DNA from: Crystallibacter degradans
Lineage (GTDB): Bacteria > Actinomycetota > Actinomycetes > Actinomycetales > Micrococcaceae
NCBI RefSeq assembly: GCF_012952295.1
Contig: NZ_JABBCH010000002.1
Location: forward strand, 496,001 to 560,000
DNA length: 64,000 nt
Reading direction: 5' to 3'
Position 1 is the stretch's first letter. Each line of letters starts with the position of its first letter. This document shows, piece by piece, positions 52,857-60,998 of this stretch. The notes under the pieces were generated by a model that was not told where the DNA came from, searched no databases, and saw only the letters and a program-made list of their open reading frames with translations. A program made the translations under genes and the position numbers.

Positions 52857-53370
52857 CCTGAACCTGAGAAGCACCTCCAGCCGGTTGTGCTACGGGCCGG
52901 GACCATGCGCTGAGCAGTCCATATAGTGGGACACTTGCATCTTTGCAGGCATCTATGATCGTTCAAACTGCATATGCATACTGTCAACGTGCATGAATAT
53001 GCCCTGACTCCGCGCCGTATCAGCCATAAGGCACCTTATAATTATTCAGGTCCTTGAATGTGAGTTGGAACACAAAAGGGGCGGAAATCTCACGATGCGA
53101 GACGAATCGGCTTTTGTTACTTGCACGTACCGTTTATTACGGACAAAATCAGAGACGTGAACAACATTTCAACAGCATCTGCAGCCGCAGCAATCCTGCC
53201 CGGATCCCATTCCGGATGGACCCCGTGCTGTTGTCGAATGCAGGCCTAACTCACCACCCAAGAGTTATCCAGGCAATTCATCTGTCCGATGGCGGGCAAA
53301 CAGCATCCCGTGCGGGCATACCATGCATTCGCGCCGCGATGACGGCCATTCACATATGAGGTTTTAGAAC
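52857..53370 (+). other. Long non-coding gap upstream of the orphan winged-helix gene
   Basis: 514 bases, less GC-rich than the genes around it. Contains a perfect TGCATATGCA dyad near 52973-52982 with further GCAT/ATGC units around it, and a perfect TATAAT at 53037-53042. If TATAAT is used, the following gene has a leader of about 320 nt. The plus-strand ORF 53054-53359 has no domain and is rejected. No clear riboswitch or RNA gene. Confidence 0.5.
53037..53042 (+). promoter_or_regulatory. Consensus -10 TATAAT, long leader
   Basis: Perfect TATAAT, the only exact match noticed in the window; no clear -35. Would start a leader of about 320 nt for the winged-helix gene. Confidence 0.45.
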
Positions 53371-54219
53371 ATGTCAGTTTCATCCGGATACGTCCACATC
53401 TCCGTCCGCAACGCCCAAAACCGGGCCGCCGCAGCGCAGCGTCAGGGCTTCAACCGCCCGCAGTACGGCGCGCCCCAGGCAAATCCCGGCCAGCAGTACC
53501 GTGTGCTCCGCGCTGTTCCCGGGCAGTTCGACGGCGATGCCGCCAACCCGACCACCGCTCCCACCCCGGTGATCACCCCCAATGGGGAACCAGGCCCGCA
53601 GGCAGTGTCAGCTGACACTGTTGCTCGCGGGTTTGTTTTGTATGTAGGCCTGGACGAGTCCGCAGCCGCGGCAGCCGGTACGTCTCTGACACAGCTTGCT
53701 TCCCAGATCCGCTCCTATGTCCAGACCCTGGTTCCCGGAGCGCAAAGCCACGCCGCGGTCGCACTGGCACCTGCCGAAGCGCAGGGCGAGAATATCGACG
53801 TCGTCCGCCAGGCACTGGGGGATCCGACCGTCAGTCGCCGTCCCCGGACCGAGGTCCAGGCGCGGACGGTGCACGCGGCGCAGCAGTCGAGCCGTCCCAG
53901 CGGTGTGCTGATCGACCTGTCCCGCCGCGAGGTCCATCTGGATGGCGAAACCCTGAACCTGACTTTCAAGGAATTCGAACTGCTGAACTACCTGGTGGAA
54001 AATGCCACCCGGACCGTGGGCCGCGACGAGCTGCTCTCCGGTCTGTGGAAGAACGCCGAAGAGGTGCCGAACGAGCGCACCATCGACGTGCACATCCGCC
54101 GCCTGCGTTCCAAGCTCGGGCGCCTGGCCAACACCGTGCGCACCGTCCGCGGCCAGGGTTACCGGTTCTACGAGCACCCCGAGGTTGTTGTCTGGGCCGC
54201 TCCGGAGTACTCCATCTAA
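53371..54219 (+). CDS. Orphan OmpR-type winged-helix regulator without receiver domain
   Basis: 282 residues. The C-terminal half (about 178-272) is an OmpR/PhoB-type DNA-binding domain: VLIDLSRREVHLDGETLNLTFKEFELLNYLVENATRTVGRDELLSGLW ... ERTIDVHIRRLRSKLGRL ... VRGQGYRFY. The N-terminal 175 residues lack the receiver Asp phosphorylation site and read as a Gln/Ala/Pro-rich region (about 1-75) followed by an alpha/beta domain (about 85-160: GFVLYVGLDESAAAAAGTSLTQLASQIRSYVQTLVPGAQSHAAVALAPAE). No kinase gene is nearby. Terminator follows. Its leader is unusually long. Confidence 0.85.
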   Translation: MSVSSGYVHISVRNAQNRAAAAQRQGFNRPQYGAPQANPGQQYRVLRAVPGQFDGDAANPTTAPTPVITPNGEPGPQAVSADTVARGFVLYVGLDESAAAAAGTSLTQLASQIRSYVQTLVPGAQSHAAVALAPAEAQGENIDVVRQALGDPTVSRRPRTEVQARTVHAAQQSSRPSGVLIDLSRREVHLDGETLNLTFKEFELLNYLVENATRTVGRDELLSGLWKNAEEVPNERTIDVHIRRLRSKLGRLANTVRTVRGQGYRFYEHPEVVVWAAPEYSI

Positions 54220-54234
54220 CTCCTGCTTATGGCC

Positions 54235-54264
54235 CGAGGGCGTCTCCACAAGGAGGCGCCCTCG
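54235..54264. terminator. Hairpin terminator after the winged-helix gene
   Basis: Stem CGAGGGCGTCTCC pairing with GGAGGCGCCCTCG (one G-U), 4-base loop ACAA, followed by a weak T-run. Confidence 0.8.
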
Positions 54265-54306
54265 CCGCTTTAAGTCCGGCAACCGCTTGCGCCGTTTAGA
54301 GCCCGG

Positions 54307-55758
54307 TTAGAGTCCGTATTCCTCCAACAGCCGGAGCCAGACTTCGCTGATGGTGGGGTAGGCCGGAACCGCATGCCAGAGGCGATCCACCGGAACTTGG
54401 CCGACGACGGCGATGGTCGCCGCGTGCAGCAGCTCACTGACATCGGGCCCGGCGAAGGTGGCGCCAAGAATGACTTTGCGGTCCTCGTCGATCACCAGCT
54501 GCGCCCAACCGTCATATCCGTCGGCGTGCAGCGCGGAGCCGGCGACGGCGATCGGCAGTTCTACGGCCGTGGCATTGGCGCCATCCTCCCGCGCCTGCTC
54601 AAGTGTCAGCCCGACCATCGCCACTTCCGGATCCGTGAAGACCACGGACGGTACCGCAGCCTCGTCCGCGGTGGCCGCGAACCGGCTCCACGGTTCCGGA
54701 GTGCCGCCGCCCAGGTCGCCCGCGGCCCTTGCAGCGATCGCCTCTCCGGTGGCACGGGCCTCGTACTTCCCCTGGTGGGTCAGGAGCGCCTTGCCCGCGG
54801 CGTCTCCGACAGCGTAAAGCCAGCCGCCCTCGACACCGGCCACCTGGCCGCTGGAGTCGGTCTCGAGTTTCTCGGGGACCACGCCGACGGTTTCAAGCCC
54901 CAGGTCAGCCAGGGCCGGATGGCGCCCGGTGGAAACCAGCAGCTTGGCGCCACTGACAATCGAAGGCGCGGCGCCGCCGTGGTTCTTAGTTGGCGCCAGC
55001 GTCAGATGGATGCCTGAGTCATTCTGCGTGGCCTTCTGGGTGGTGGTATGCAGCCGGACGTCGATGCCCTCCTCGCGCAGCCCGGCCTCCACCAGGCGGC
55101 GTGCCGGCTCCGGATAATTAGCCAACAGGTCGCCCCGGGCAACCAGCGTGACGGCCGCTCCAAGCCGTGCATAGGCCTGCGCCAGTTCCGCCCCGGACAC
55201 GCCGCCGCCGAGCACCAGCAGGTTTTGGGGAATCTCCTGTGATGCGGTGGCCTCCCGGGTGCCCCAGAAGTCCACACTGTCCAAACCCTCGATCGGCGGG
55301 ACCGTGGGCACCGAGCCGGTGGCGAGTACGACGGCGTGACCAGCCTCGATGGAGGTGGCCGTGCCGTCCTCCGCGGCCAGTTCCACTGTGCGGGTACCGG
55401 TCAGCCGGGCGGCGCCGCGGAGCAGTTCGATGCCCACGCCGTGCACCCATTCCACCTGCGACTTGTCATCCCAGTGCGAGGTGAAGCCGTCCCTACGCTT
55501 GAGCACTGCGTCGACATCCAGCGTCCCGGTGACTGCCTGCTTGGCGCCGTCTATGCTCCGCGCGGCATTCAACGCGGTGCCAGAGCGCAAAAGTGCCTTT
55601 GAAGGCATACATGCCCAGTAGGAGCACTCACCGCCCACCAGCGCCTTTTCGAGCAGGACGGTCTCCAAGCCGCCGCGCGCGGTACGTTCGGCAACGTTCT
55701 CGCCAACGGCACCAGCGCCAATAACTACTACATCCACCTTCATCGTCTGATCCGCCAT
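54307..55758 (-). CDS. NAD(P)/FAD-dependent oxidoreductase, class I disulfide-reductase family
   Basis: 483 residues. FAD-binding VVIGAGAVGENVAERTARGG; redox-pair cysteines C45-x4-C50 (GGECSYWACMPSK); NAD-binding LVLGGGVSGAELAQAYARLGA; second FAD site LYAVGDAAGKALLTHQGKYEA; dimerisation tail AVPAYPTISEVWLRLLEEYG. In lipoamide dehydrogenase the corresponding tail is AHPTLSE; here the catalytic His is replaced by Tyr, so the protein is probably not a normal disulfide reductase (a quinone- or NADH-oxidase-like role is possible). Start ATG 55758. Divergent from sixA. Confidence 0.85.
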   Translation of the reverse strand: MADQTMKVDVVVIGAGAVGENVAERTARGGLETVLLEKALVGGECSYWACMPSKALLRSGTALNAARSIDGAKQAVTGTLDVDAVLKRRDGFTSHWDDKSQVEWVHGVGIELLRGAARLTGTRTVELAAEDGTATSIEAGHAVVLATGSVPTVPPIEGLDSVDFWGTREATASQEIPQNLLVLGGGVSGAELAQAYARLGAAVTLVARGDLLANYPEPARRLVEAGLREEGIDVRLHTTTQKATQNDSGIHLTLAPTKNHGGAAPSIVSGAKLLVSTGRHPALADLGLETVGVVPEKLETDSSGQVAGVEGGWLYAVGDAAGKALLTHQGKYEARATGEAIAARAAGDLGGGTPEPWSRFAATADEAAVPSVVFTDPEVAMVGLTLEQAREDGANATAVELPIAVAGSALHADGYDGWAQLVIDEDRKVILGATFAGPDVSELLHAATIAVVGQVPVDRLWHAVPAYPTISEVWLRLLEEYGL

Positions 55759-55824
55759 GCTCCGAGCCTTGCAGCTGCTCCGCCCGGGCACAAGGGACAC
55801 AAAGGATCGATTAGGCGCCGCCGC

Positions 55825-55830
55825 TAGACT
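55825..55830 (+). promoter_or_regulatory. -10 hexamer TAGACT, leaderless sixA
   Basis: TAGACT, 6 nt (CGGAGG), ATG 55837. Confidence 0.6.
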
Positions 55831-55836
55831 CGGAGG

Positions 55837-56358
55837 ATGAGCGAGCACCACATCAAGAAGCTGCTGATCCTGCGCCATGCCAAGGCGGCCTGGCCGCTGG
55901 GCGTGGAGGATCACGAGCGGCCGCTGGCGCAGCGAGGGCACAATGAGGCGCCGCTGATCGGCCGGTGGATGGTGGAGCAGGGCCACATTCCTGACTTCAT
56001 TCTGTGCTCGTCCGCGCTTCGGACCCGGCAGACCTGCACCTGGATCTGCAACGAGCTCGGCGACAAGGCGCCCACCCCGATGCTCTCCGACGGAATCTAC
56101 GAAGCCTCAGCCACGCAGGTACTTAGCGAGATCAACCAGCTCCCGGACACCATCACGAGCTTGCTGGTGATCAGCCACATGCCCGCGGTGCAGAACCTGG
56201 CCATGCGGCTCGCCTCGGTAGAATCGGACGAGGAGTCGGTGATGGACATGGCCTTGCACTACCCGACATCGGGCCTGACGGTCTTCGAACATGAGAAGAG
56301 CTGGGCCGAACTTGATGGACGCGACGCCAAGCTGACGCGGTTCGTCGTGCAGCGCTGA
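55837..56358 (+). CDS. Histidine phosphatase SixA-like
   Basis: 173 residues of the histidine-phosphatase (phosphoglycerate-mutase-like) superfamily, SixA branch: KLLILRHAKAAW with the phospho-acceptor His14, then the PLAQRGHNEAPLIGRWM segment, CSSALRTRQTC, and the late VISHMPAVQNLA His. SixA-type enzymes dephosphorylate phosphohistidine or small phosphorylated molecules. Start ATG 55837 is leaderless with TAGACT. Divergent from the flavin oxidoreductase gene. Confidence 0.88.
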   Translation: MSEHHIKKLLILRHAKAAWPLGVEDHERPLAQRGHNEAPLIGRWMVEQGHIPDFILCSSALRTRQTCTWICNELGDKAPTPMLSDGIYEASATQVLSEINQLPDTITSLLVISHMPAVQNLAMRLASVESDEESVMDMALHYPTSGLTVFEHEKSWAELDGRDAKLTRFVVQR

Positions 56359-56452
56359 GCCGGCAAGCCCCAGAACCGCCGACGTCCGCTGAGGAATAAG
56401 GCACAGACGCCAGAGCAGTTCGGAAAAGCTCACTAATGCTCCCACTCAGTAT

Positions 56453-56467
56453 CCAATAACGACGGCG
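56453..56467 (+). repeat. Repeated 15-mer CCAATAACGACGGCG, intergenic copy
   Basis: Exact copy outside any gene; decisive against a pure codon explanation. Confidence 0.75.
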
Positions 56468-56640
56468 TTGGCTTGCCCTGCTCTAATGCGCGCTGCAGGG
56501 CTTACGGCCCGCCGCAAGTACTTCGCCCATCGCATGCCTTCGGCCAGTCGCAAGAACCGGTGCCGAAAAGTTTTCTGCTGTTTTCTGCCCTTCTCCATCC
56601 AATGGTGTGTGCGTGGTCACAAACTGTCGGTGCTGGTTCA

Positions 56641-56646
56641 TAGGGT
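56641..56646 (+). promoter_or_regulatory. -10 hexamer TAGGGT, leaderless DUF222 gene
   Basis: TAGGGT, 6 nt, ATG 56653. Confidence 0.6.
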
Positions 56647-56652
56647 GGGTGT

Positions 56653-58266
56653 ATGGAAGATTTCCAGTTTGATTTCATACCGGCGCCGGACCGGGACCGT
56701 GGCCTGCGGGCGCTCGGTTTGGCGGGGAGTTCGCTGCTGGAAATCATGCTGCACAAACTCCTCCTCGATGCGTGGGCCGAGGAGAATCTGGCCTTCGGCG
56801 GCCGGCGCTCGGAGCCCTTCGACGAAGCCGCAGAGGAGGCCGGCCAGGTGCTGGCGAAGGCTGCGGTGCTGCCGGAGGCGCCGGGCCTGCCGGAAGGCTG
56901 GGAGGACCTGGCGCCGGAGGCGCTGACTGCAGTTCTTGGGCGGATTGATCCGGAGGCCCTGGATGATGTCGGGACCATTGATTACCTGCAGGCGTCCGCG
57001 AAAACCGTGGCGTGGCTGCAGTCCGGCCGGGTGAAGGCGTTGAACCGGTTCACCGAGCTGCGCCCGGACGAGGGCGCGGAGACCGGCAACGCGCACGGGT
57101 TCTCCTCCTGCGCCGCGACGGAGATCGCCGCTGCCCTGGCCCAGCCCCGCGGGGCTGCGCAGAAGGACCTCGCCGAGGCCGCGCAGCTGTGCGGGCATTT
57201 GCCGGCCACGGTGGAGGCGATGGCCGCCGGGGAGGTGGATCTGCCGCGGGCGACCGCGATCGCCCGCGGCTCCGCCGACCTGCCCGAGAACCTGCTGCCT
57301 GCGTTCGAGGCAGGGGTCCTGCCTAAAGCCGGCAAGGTCACCGTGGAGAGTGTGCGGGCCCGTGCGCGTAAGGCGCGTGAACGGCTGCACCCGGAAAGCC
57401 TCACCGTCCGCCACGAAAAAGCGAACCAGTCCCGCAACGTCGGTCTCGTGCCGCAGGATGACGGGATGGCCGAAGTCTGGTTCCGCTGCAGCGCGGACAA
57501 GGCGGTGATGGTGTTCAACCTGGTCCAGGCCCTCGCGAAGAAGCTGCAAGGCCCCGACGAGGCCCGGACCCTGCCCCAGCTGCGCGCCGACGTCATCACC
57601 GACCTGGTCCCCAACAACTCAGGCGCGTGTAACGGCACAGGCAACACCACCGGCACCTGCACGGGCGCCGGCGCAGCTACCGGTACCGGTAACGGAACCT
57701 GTACCGGCGCGGGGACGGGCAACGGGGCCGGGGCCGGCGTGACGGCCAGTGTCGCGGTCACGTTGTCGTTGGAAACCGCGGCAAGGTTGAGCGAGGAGCC
57801 CGGCGAACTCGCCGGGTACGGGCCGATCCCGCCCGAAATGACCCGGAACCTCGCCGGACTGGCGAAATCCTGGCTGCTGGTGCTCACGGATGAATACGAT
57901 AAAGCGATCGCCGCGGCGAAAGACCTCAGACACCCGCCCGAATGGCTCAAACGACTCGTCCGCTTACGTGACGGGCACTGCAGCGGACCCGGCTGCCGCG
58001 TGGAAGCCCGATTCTGCGAAGTAGATCACACCATCGCCTGGGAAGACGGCGGCAAAACAGTGCTGGAAAATCTTAAGGCCGCCTGCAAACCCGACCACAT
58101 TTCAAAACACGCCGGCGGCTGGAAAGTCACCCAGAATGCCGACGGCAGCACCGTCTGGAAATCGCGCACTGGCCACGAATGGACCAGCACACCCGAAAAC
58201 AGCTGGTCCATACGCCCGCCAACCGAACCACCACCACCGGACCTCTACACCCCACCACCGTTCTAG
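56653..58266 (+). CDS. HNH endonuclease with DUF222 domain (13E12 repeat type)
   Basis: 537 residues. The DUF222 N-terminal region (about 95-310: ALAQPRGAAQKDLAEAAQLCGHLPATVEAMAAGEVDLPRATAIARG) is followed by an insertion of about 45 residues (around 321-364) made of Gly, Thr, Asn, Ala and Cys in NGTGNTTGTCTGAG-like units, then the HNH domain (about 430-500): LVRLRDGHCSGPGCRVEARFCEVDHTIAWEDGGKTVLENLKAACKPDHISKH. HNH ligands are present (the second HH is PDH). These genes are common as multi-copy families in actinobacteria and are likely mobile or repair-associated; function unproven. Leaderless ATG 56653. Confidence 0.88.
   Translation: MEDFQFDFIPAPDRDRGLRALGLAGSSLLEIMLHKLLLDAWAEENLAFGGRRSEPFDEAAEEAGQVLAKAAVLPEAPGLPEGWEDLAPEALTAVLGRIDPEALDDVGTIDYLQASAKTVAWLQSGRVKALNRFTELRPDEGAETGNAHGFSSCAATEIAAALAQPRGAAQKDLAEAAQLCGHLPATVEAMAAGEVDLPRATAIARGSADLPENLLPAFEAGVLPKAGKVTVESVRARARKARERLHPESLTVRHEKANQSRNVGLVPQDDGMAEVWFRCSADKAVMVFNLVQALAKKLQGPDEARTLPQLRADVITDLVPNNSGACNGTGNTTGTCTGAGAATGTGNGTCTGAGTGNGAGAGVTASVAVTLSLETAARLSEEPGELAGYGPIPPEMTRNLAGLAKSWLLVLTDEYDKAIAAAKDLRHPPEWLKRLVRLRDGHCSGPGCRVEARFCEVDHTIAWEDGGKTVLENLKAACKPDHISKHAGGWKVTQNADGSTVWKSRTGHEWTSTPENSWSIRPPTEPPPPDLYTPPPF
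57616..57742 (+). repeat. GC-rich low-complexity repeat tract in the DUF222-HNH gene
   Basis: About 127 bases of imperfect (GGCACCGGTAACGG)-like units coding Gly/Thr/Asn/Cys; the repeat lies between DUF222 and HNH domains and is an in-frame linker expansion. Confidence 0.75.
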
Positions 58267-58272
58267 GAATGA

Positions 58273-58301
58273 TTGACGCCACCAAGTCGTCAACGTACCC
58301 T
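58273..58301 (+). promoter_or_regulatory. Leaderless promoter TTGACG-17-TACCCT
   Basis: TTGACG (58273-58278), 17 bases, TACCCT (58296-58301), 6 nt, ATG 58308. The best complete promoter seen in the window. Confidence 0.8.
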
Positions 58302-58307
58302 GACGGC

Positions 58308-58523
58308 ATGGCCTCAGAAACTGGTCTCAGCCAAGCAGAAGGTGGCGATCCGCTGCAGGAACTCGGCGCTATTCGCAAGGCCCGACAGCAATTGGAGCGG
58401 CAGGAGCACTACTGGGTGCTGCAAGCTCGGAACGCCGACGTCGGTTGGGCGGCCATTGCCGCAGTCCTGGGTGTGAGCAAGCAGGCGGCTCATCAAAAGT
58501 TTCGCAAGCGGCCGGCCGAGTGA
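58308..58523 (+). CDS. Small helix-turn-helix protein
   Basis: 71 residues. Charged helix (LQELGAIRKARQQLERQEHYWVLQARNAD) followed by WAAIAAVLGVSKQAAHQKFRKR, an AsnC/sigma-4-like HTH common in short Streptomyces-type proteins. The start is set by a full leaderless promoter (TTGACG, 17, TACCCT, 6 nt) rather than by the longer readings at 58179 or 58269. A DNA-binding role is likely; target unknown. Confidence 0.78.
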   Translation: MASETGLSQAEGGDPLQELGAIRKARQQLERQEHYWVLQARNADVGWAAIAAVLGVSKQAAHQKFRKRPAE

Positions 58524-58598
58524 TGTAAGAGAGTCGACTGACGCAGGGGATCAGTCTGATCGCGCACCGTCTGCAGACAAATGGTTCCGGAAACAAAA

Positions 58599-58631
58599 AT
58601 GAGGCCCGGTCAAATATTGACCGAGCCTCAT
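58599..58631 (-). terminator. Terminator of tRNA-Arg
   Basis: Minus-strand stem ATGAGGCTCGGTCAA pairing with TTGACCGGGCCTCAT (one G-U) and 3-base loop, followed by TTTTTG on the minus strand. Confidence 0.88.
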
Positions 58632-58637
58632 CTCGAA

Positions 58638-58714
<77 letters not shown>

Positions 58715-59030
58715 TTTGGCCTCGCGGCCGGATATAACTCTAGCGTGTTTCCCTCCGGTCACCAAATCGGCGCTGGGGTGAGGATCGCCACCCCTCAAAA
58801 CTCGCGGGATCATGCGGATGGCTTGCCATTGAGGCCCTCGATGACTAATGTGAACTAGACCGGTCTATATGACCTTTATCACTTAAACCGTGATGCTCGA
58901 AAGGAAAAACCCTGATTTTCCGCGGTTGACAGGACTACCCATCAGTGTTCCGCGTTACAAAGCTGCAGTCCGGTCTACTCCATGGCCCATAGCATCAATA
59001 CACACCACTGGCCCGAGAAAGGGAAGAGTC
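58715..59030 (+). other. pckG leader and regulatory gap
   Basis: 316 bases between tRNA-Arg and pckG. Contains the TAGACCGGTCTA palindrome at 58856-58867 and a candidate -10 (TATCACT-like, 58876-58882). No RNA gene. The long reading frame that starts at 58890 is an N-terminal overextension of pckG. Confidence 0.5.
58856..58867. promoter_or_regulatory. Perfect 12-base palindrome TAGACCGGTCTA upstream of pckG
   Basis: TAGACC/GGTCTA. Its length and centre match TetR-type operators; lies about 164 bases before the pckG ATG. Confidence 0.6.
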
Positions 59031-60872
59031 ATGGGCGATAACGCGCGTCAGCCGGTTCTTGACGAAACACTCAAGAACGCACCAACTACACACGCCAAGC
59101 TTCTGGCCTGGGTTGCCGAAGTTTCCGAGCTGACGCAGCCCGACTCAGTCTATTGGGTGGACGGTTCGGAAGCCGAGAACAAGAAGCTGACGGATGAACT
59201 GGTCGAGGCAGGCACGCTCAAGCGGCTGAACCCCGAGCTGTTCCCGAACTCCTTTGCCGGCTCCTCCGATCCCAAGGACGTGGCCCGCGTCGAGGAGCGG
59301 ACGTTTATCTGCTCCGAGAACGAACGCGACTCCGGCTTCACCAACAACTGGATGGATCCGGCCAAGATGAAGGGCATCCTGCGGGAGCGCTTCGCCGGCA
59401 GCATGCGTGGCCGCACCATGTATGTGATTCCGTTCGTCATGGGACACCTGGACGCTGAAGATCCGAAGTTCGGCGTCGAAATTACCGACAGCGCTTACGT
59501 GGTGGCTTCCATGCGCATCATGGCCCGCATCGGCTCGGATGTGCTGCGCAAGATCGAACAGCTGGATGCCTTCTTCGTGCCGGCCCTGCACTCCGTAGGC
59601 GCTCCGCTGGAGCCGGGCGAGCAAGACGTTCCGTGGCCGTGCAACGAGGAGAAGTGGATTGTCCACTTCCCCGAGGAGCGTTCCATCTGGTCCTACGGTT
59701 CCGGCTACGGCGGCAACGCGCTGCTGGGCAAGAAGTGCTACTCCCTGCGCATCGCGTCCGTCATGGCCCGCGACGAGGGCTGGCTTGCCGAGCACATGCT
59801 GATCCTCAAGCTGACCAGCCCGGAGAACAAGGCGTACCACATCGCCGCTGCCTTCCCCTCGGCCTGTGGCAAGACCAATCTGGCCCTGCTGGATCCGACC
59901 ATCGAGGGATGGAAGGCCGAGACCCTCGGCGACGACATCAACTGGATGCGCTTCGGCAAGGAAGGCGAGCTGCGGGCGGTCAACCCCGAGTTCGGCCTGT
60001 TCGGTGTTGCGCCGGGTACGGGGTGGAGCACCAACCCCAACGCCATGCGCGCCATTGCCAAGGGCAACTCCATCTTCACCAACGTGGCGCTGACCGACGA
60101 CGGCGGTGTCTGGTGGGAGGGCATGACGGATGAAGTTCCCGAGCACCTGACCGACTGGCAGGGCAACGAATGGACCCCGGAGTCCGGCCGTCCCGCCGCG
60201 CACCCGAACTCGCGGTTCTGCACGCCGATCGACCAGGTCGACATGCTGGCACCGGAGTACCACGACCCGCAGGGCGTGGCCATCGACGCCATCCTCTTCG
60301 GCGGACGCCGCAAGACCACCATCCCGCTGGTCACCGAGGCCCGCGACTGGACCAACGGCATCTTCATGGGCTCCACGCTGTCCTCGGAAACCACTGCCGC
60401 TGCAGCCGGTGCCGTGGGCGTGGTCCGCCGCGATCCGATGGCGATGCTGCCCTTCATTGGGTACGACGCCGGTGACTACCTGCGCCACTGGATCACCGTT
60501 TCCGGCAAGGGCAACCAGGAGCGTCTGCCCAAGATCTTCTTGGTCAACTGGTTCCGCCGCACGGCCGACGGTGGCTTCGCGTGGCCGGGCTTCGGGGACA
60601 ACTCCCGAGTGCTGAAGTGGGCCATCGAACGGATCGAAGGCAAGGCCAAGGCCACGGAAACGCCGATCGGCTTCGTGCCGACGCCGGACTCCCTCGATCT
60701 CACCGGTCTAGACATGACGCCGGAACAGGTTGAGGAAGCCGTCAAGGTTGATCCTGCTGAATGGGCCGAAGAGCTCAAGGGCATCGAGGAATGGTACGCC
60801 CGCTTCGGGGAGTCCCTGCCGGAGCAGCTGTCCGCACAGCTGAAGGTGCTGCAGGAGCGCTTCGCCGCTTAA
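59031..60872 (+). CDS. pckG: Phosphoenolpyruvate carboxykinase (GTP)
   Basis: 613 residues from ATG 59031 (AGGGAAG upstream), the usual length. Gluconeogenic: oxaloacetate + GTP to PEP + GDP + CO2. Visible: [18 protein letters not shown] (GTP/P-loop kinase-1a at 275-282), [10 protein letters not shown] (kinase-2 with metal Asp), [18 protein letters not shown], and [12 protein letters not shown]. The longer frame (start 58890) lacks conservation in its first 47 codons. Upstream is TAGACCGGTCTA, a TetR-type operator candidate. With ppc it sets the PEP-oxaloacetate direction. Confidence 0.97.
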   Translation: MGDNARQPVLDETLKNAPTTHAKLLAWVAEVSELTQPDSVYWVDGSEAENKKLTDELVEAGTLKRLNPELFPNSFAGSSDPKDVARVEERTFICSENERDSGFTNNWMDPAKMKGILRERFAGSMRGRTMYVIPFVMGHLDAEDPKFGVEITDSAYVVASMRIMARIGSDVLRKIEQLDAFFVPALHSVGAPLEPGEQDVPWPCNEEKWIVHFPEERSIWSYGSGYGGNALLGKKCYSLRIASVMARDEGWLAEHMLILKLTSPENKAYHIAAAFPSACGKTNLALLDPTIEGWKAETLGDDINWMRFGKEGELRAVNPEFGLFGVAPGTGWSTNPNAMRAIAKGNSIFTNVALTDDGGVWWEGMTDEVPEHLTDWQGNEWTPESGRPAAHPNSRFCTPIDQVDMLAPEYHDPQGVAIDAILFGGRRKTTIPLVTEARDWTNGIFMGSTLSSETTAAAAGAVGVVRRDPMAMLPFIGYDAGDYLRHWITVSGKGNQERLPKIFLVNWFRRTADGGFAWPGFGDNSRVLKWAIERIEGKAKATETPIGFVPTPDSLDLTGLDMTPEQVEEAVKVDPAEWAEELKGIEEWYARFGESLPEQLSAQLKVLQERFAA

Positions 60873-60897
60873 GGTTCCCTGCCGCTCGGACCGTACG

Positions 60898-60933
60898 GAA
60901 GCAGGTCCCGACAATTGAGTCGGGGCCTGCTTC
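60898..60933 (+). terminator. pckG terminator
   Basis: Stem GAAGCAGG-T-CCCGAC pairing with GTCGGG-G-CCTGCTTC, 6-base loop, followed by TTTC. Confidence 0.85.
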
Positions 60934-60998
60934 TTTCAATCGGCTTCCGGCGTATCTTGTAGAGGACCGGCCGTCCGCGACCTCGGAGGATCCTCAGT

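Larger units (their letters stand above)
56359..56652. other. Intergenic region before the DUF222-HNH gene, with one repeated 15-mer
   Basis: 294 bases. Holds an exact CCAATAACGACGGCG at 56453-56467, the only intergenic copy, and the TAGGGT -10 of the next gene. No terminator or RNA gene seen. Confidence 0.5.

Noticed and set aside
53054-53359. 101-codon plus-strand ORF in the upp/winged-helix gap
   Set aside because: No domain, no ribosome site, in a leader-like region of lower GC; more likely UTR.
59145-60488. 447-residue reading frame opposite pckG
   Set aside because: Shadow frame in high-GC DNA; pckG is certain on the + strand and the antisense frame shows no domain.
60934-60998. Rifamycin-associated element upstream of the Rph-like gene
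   Set aside because: No palindrome like GGGGCTTGCGGCAAGCCCC is present.
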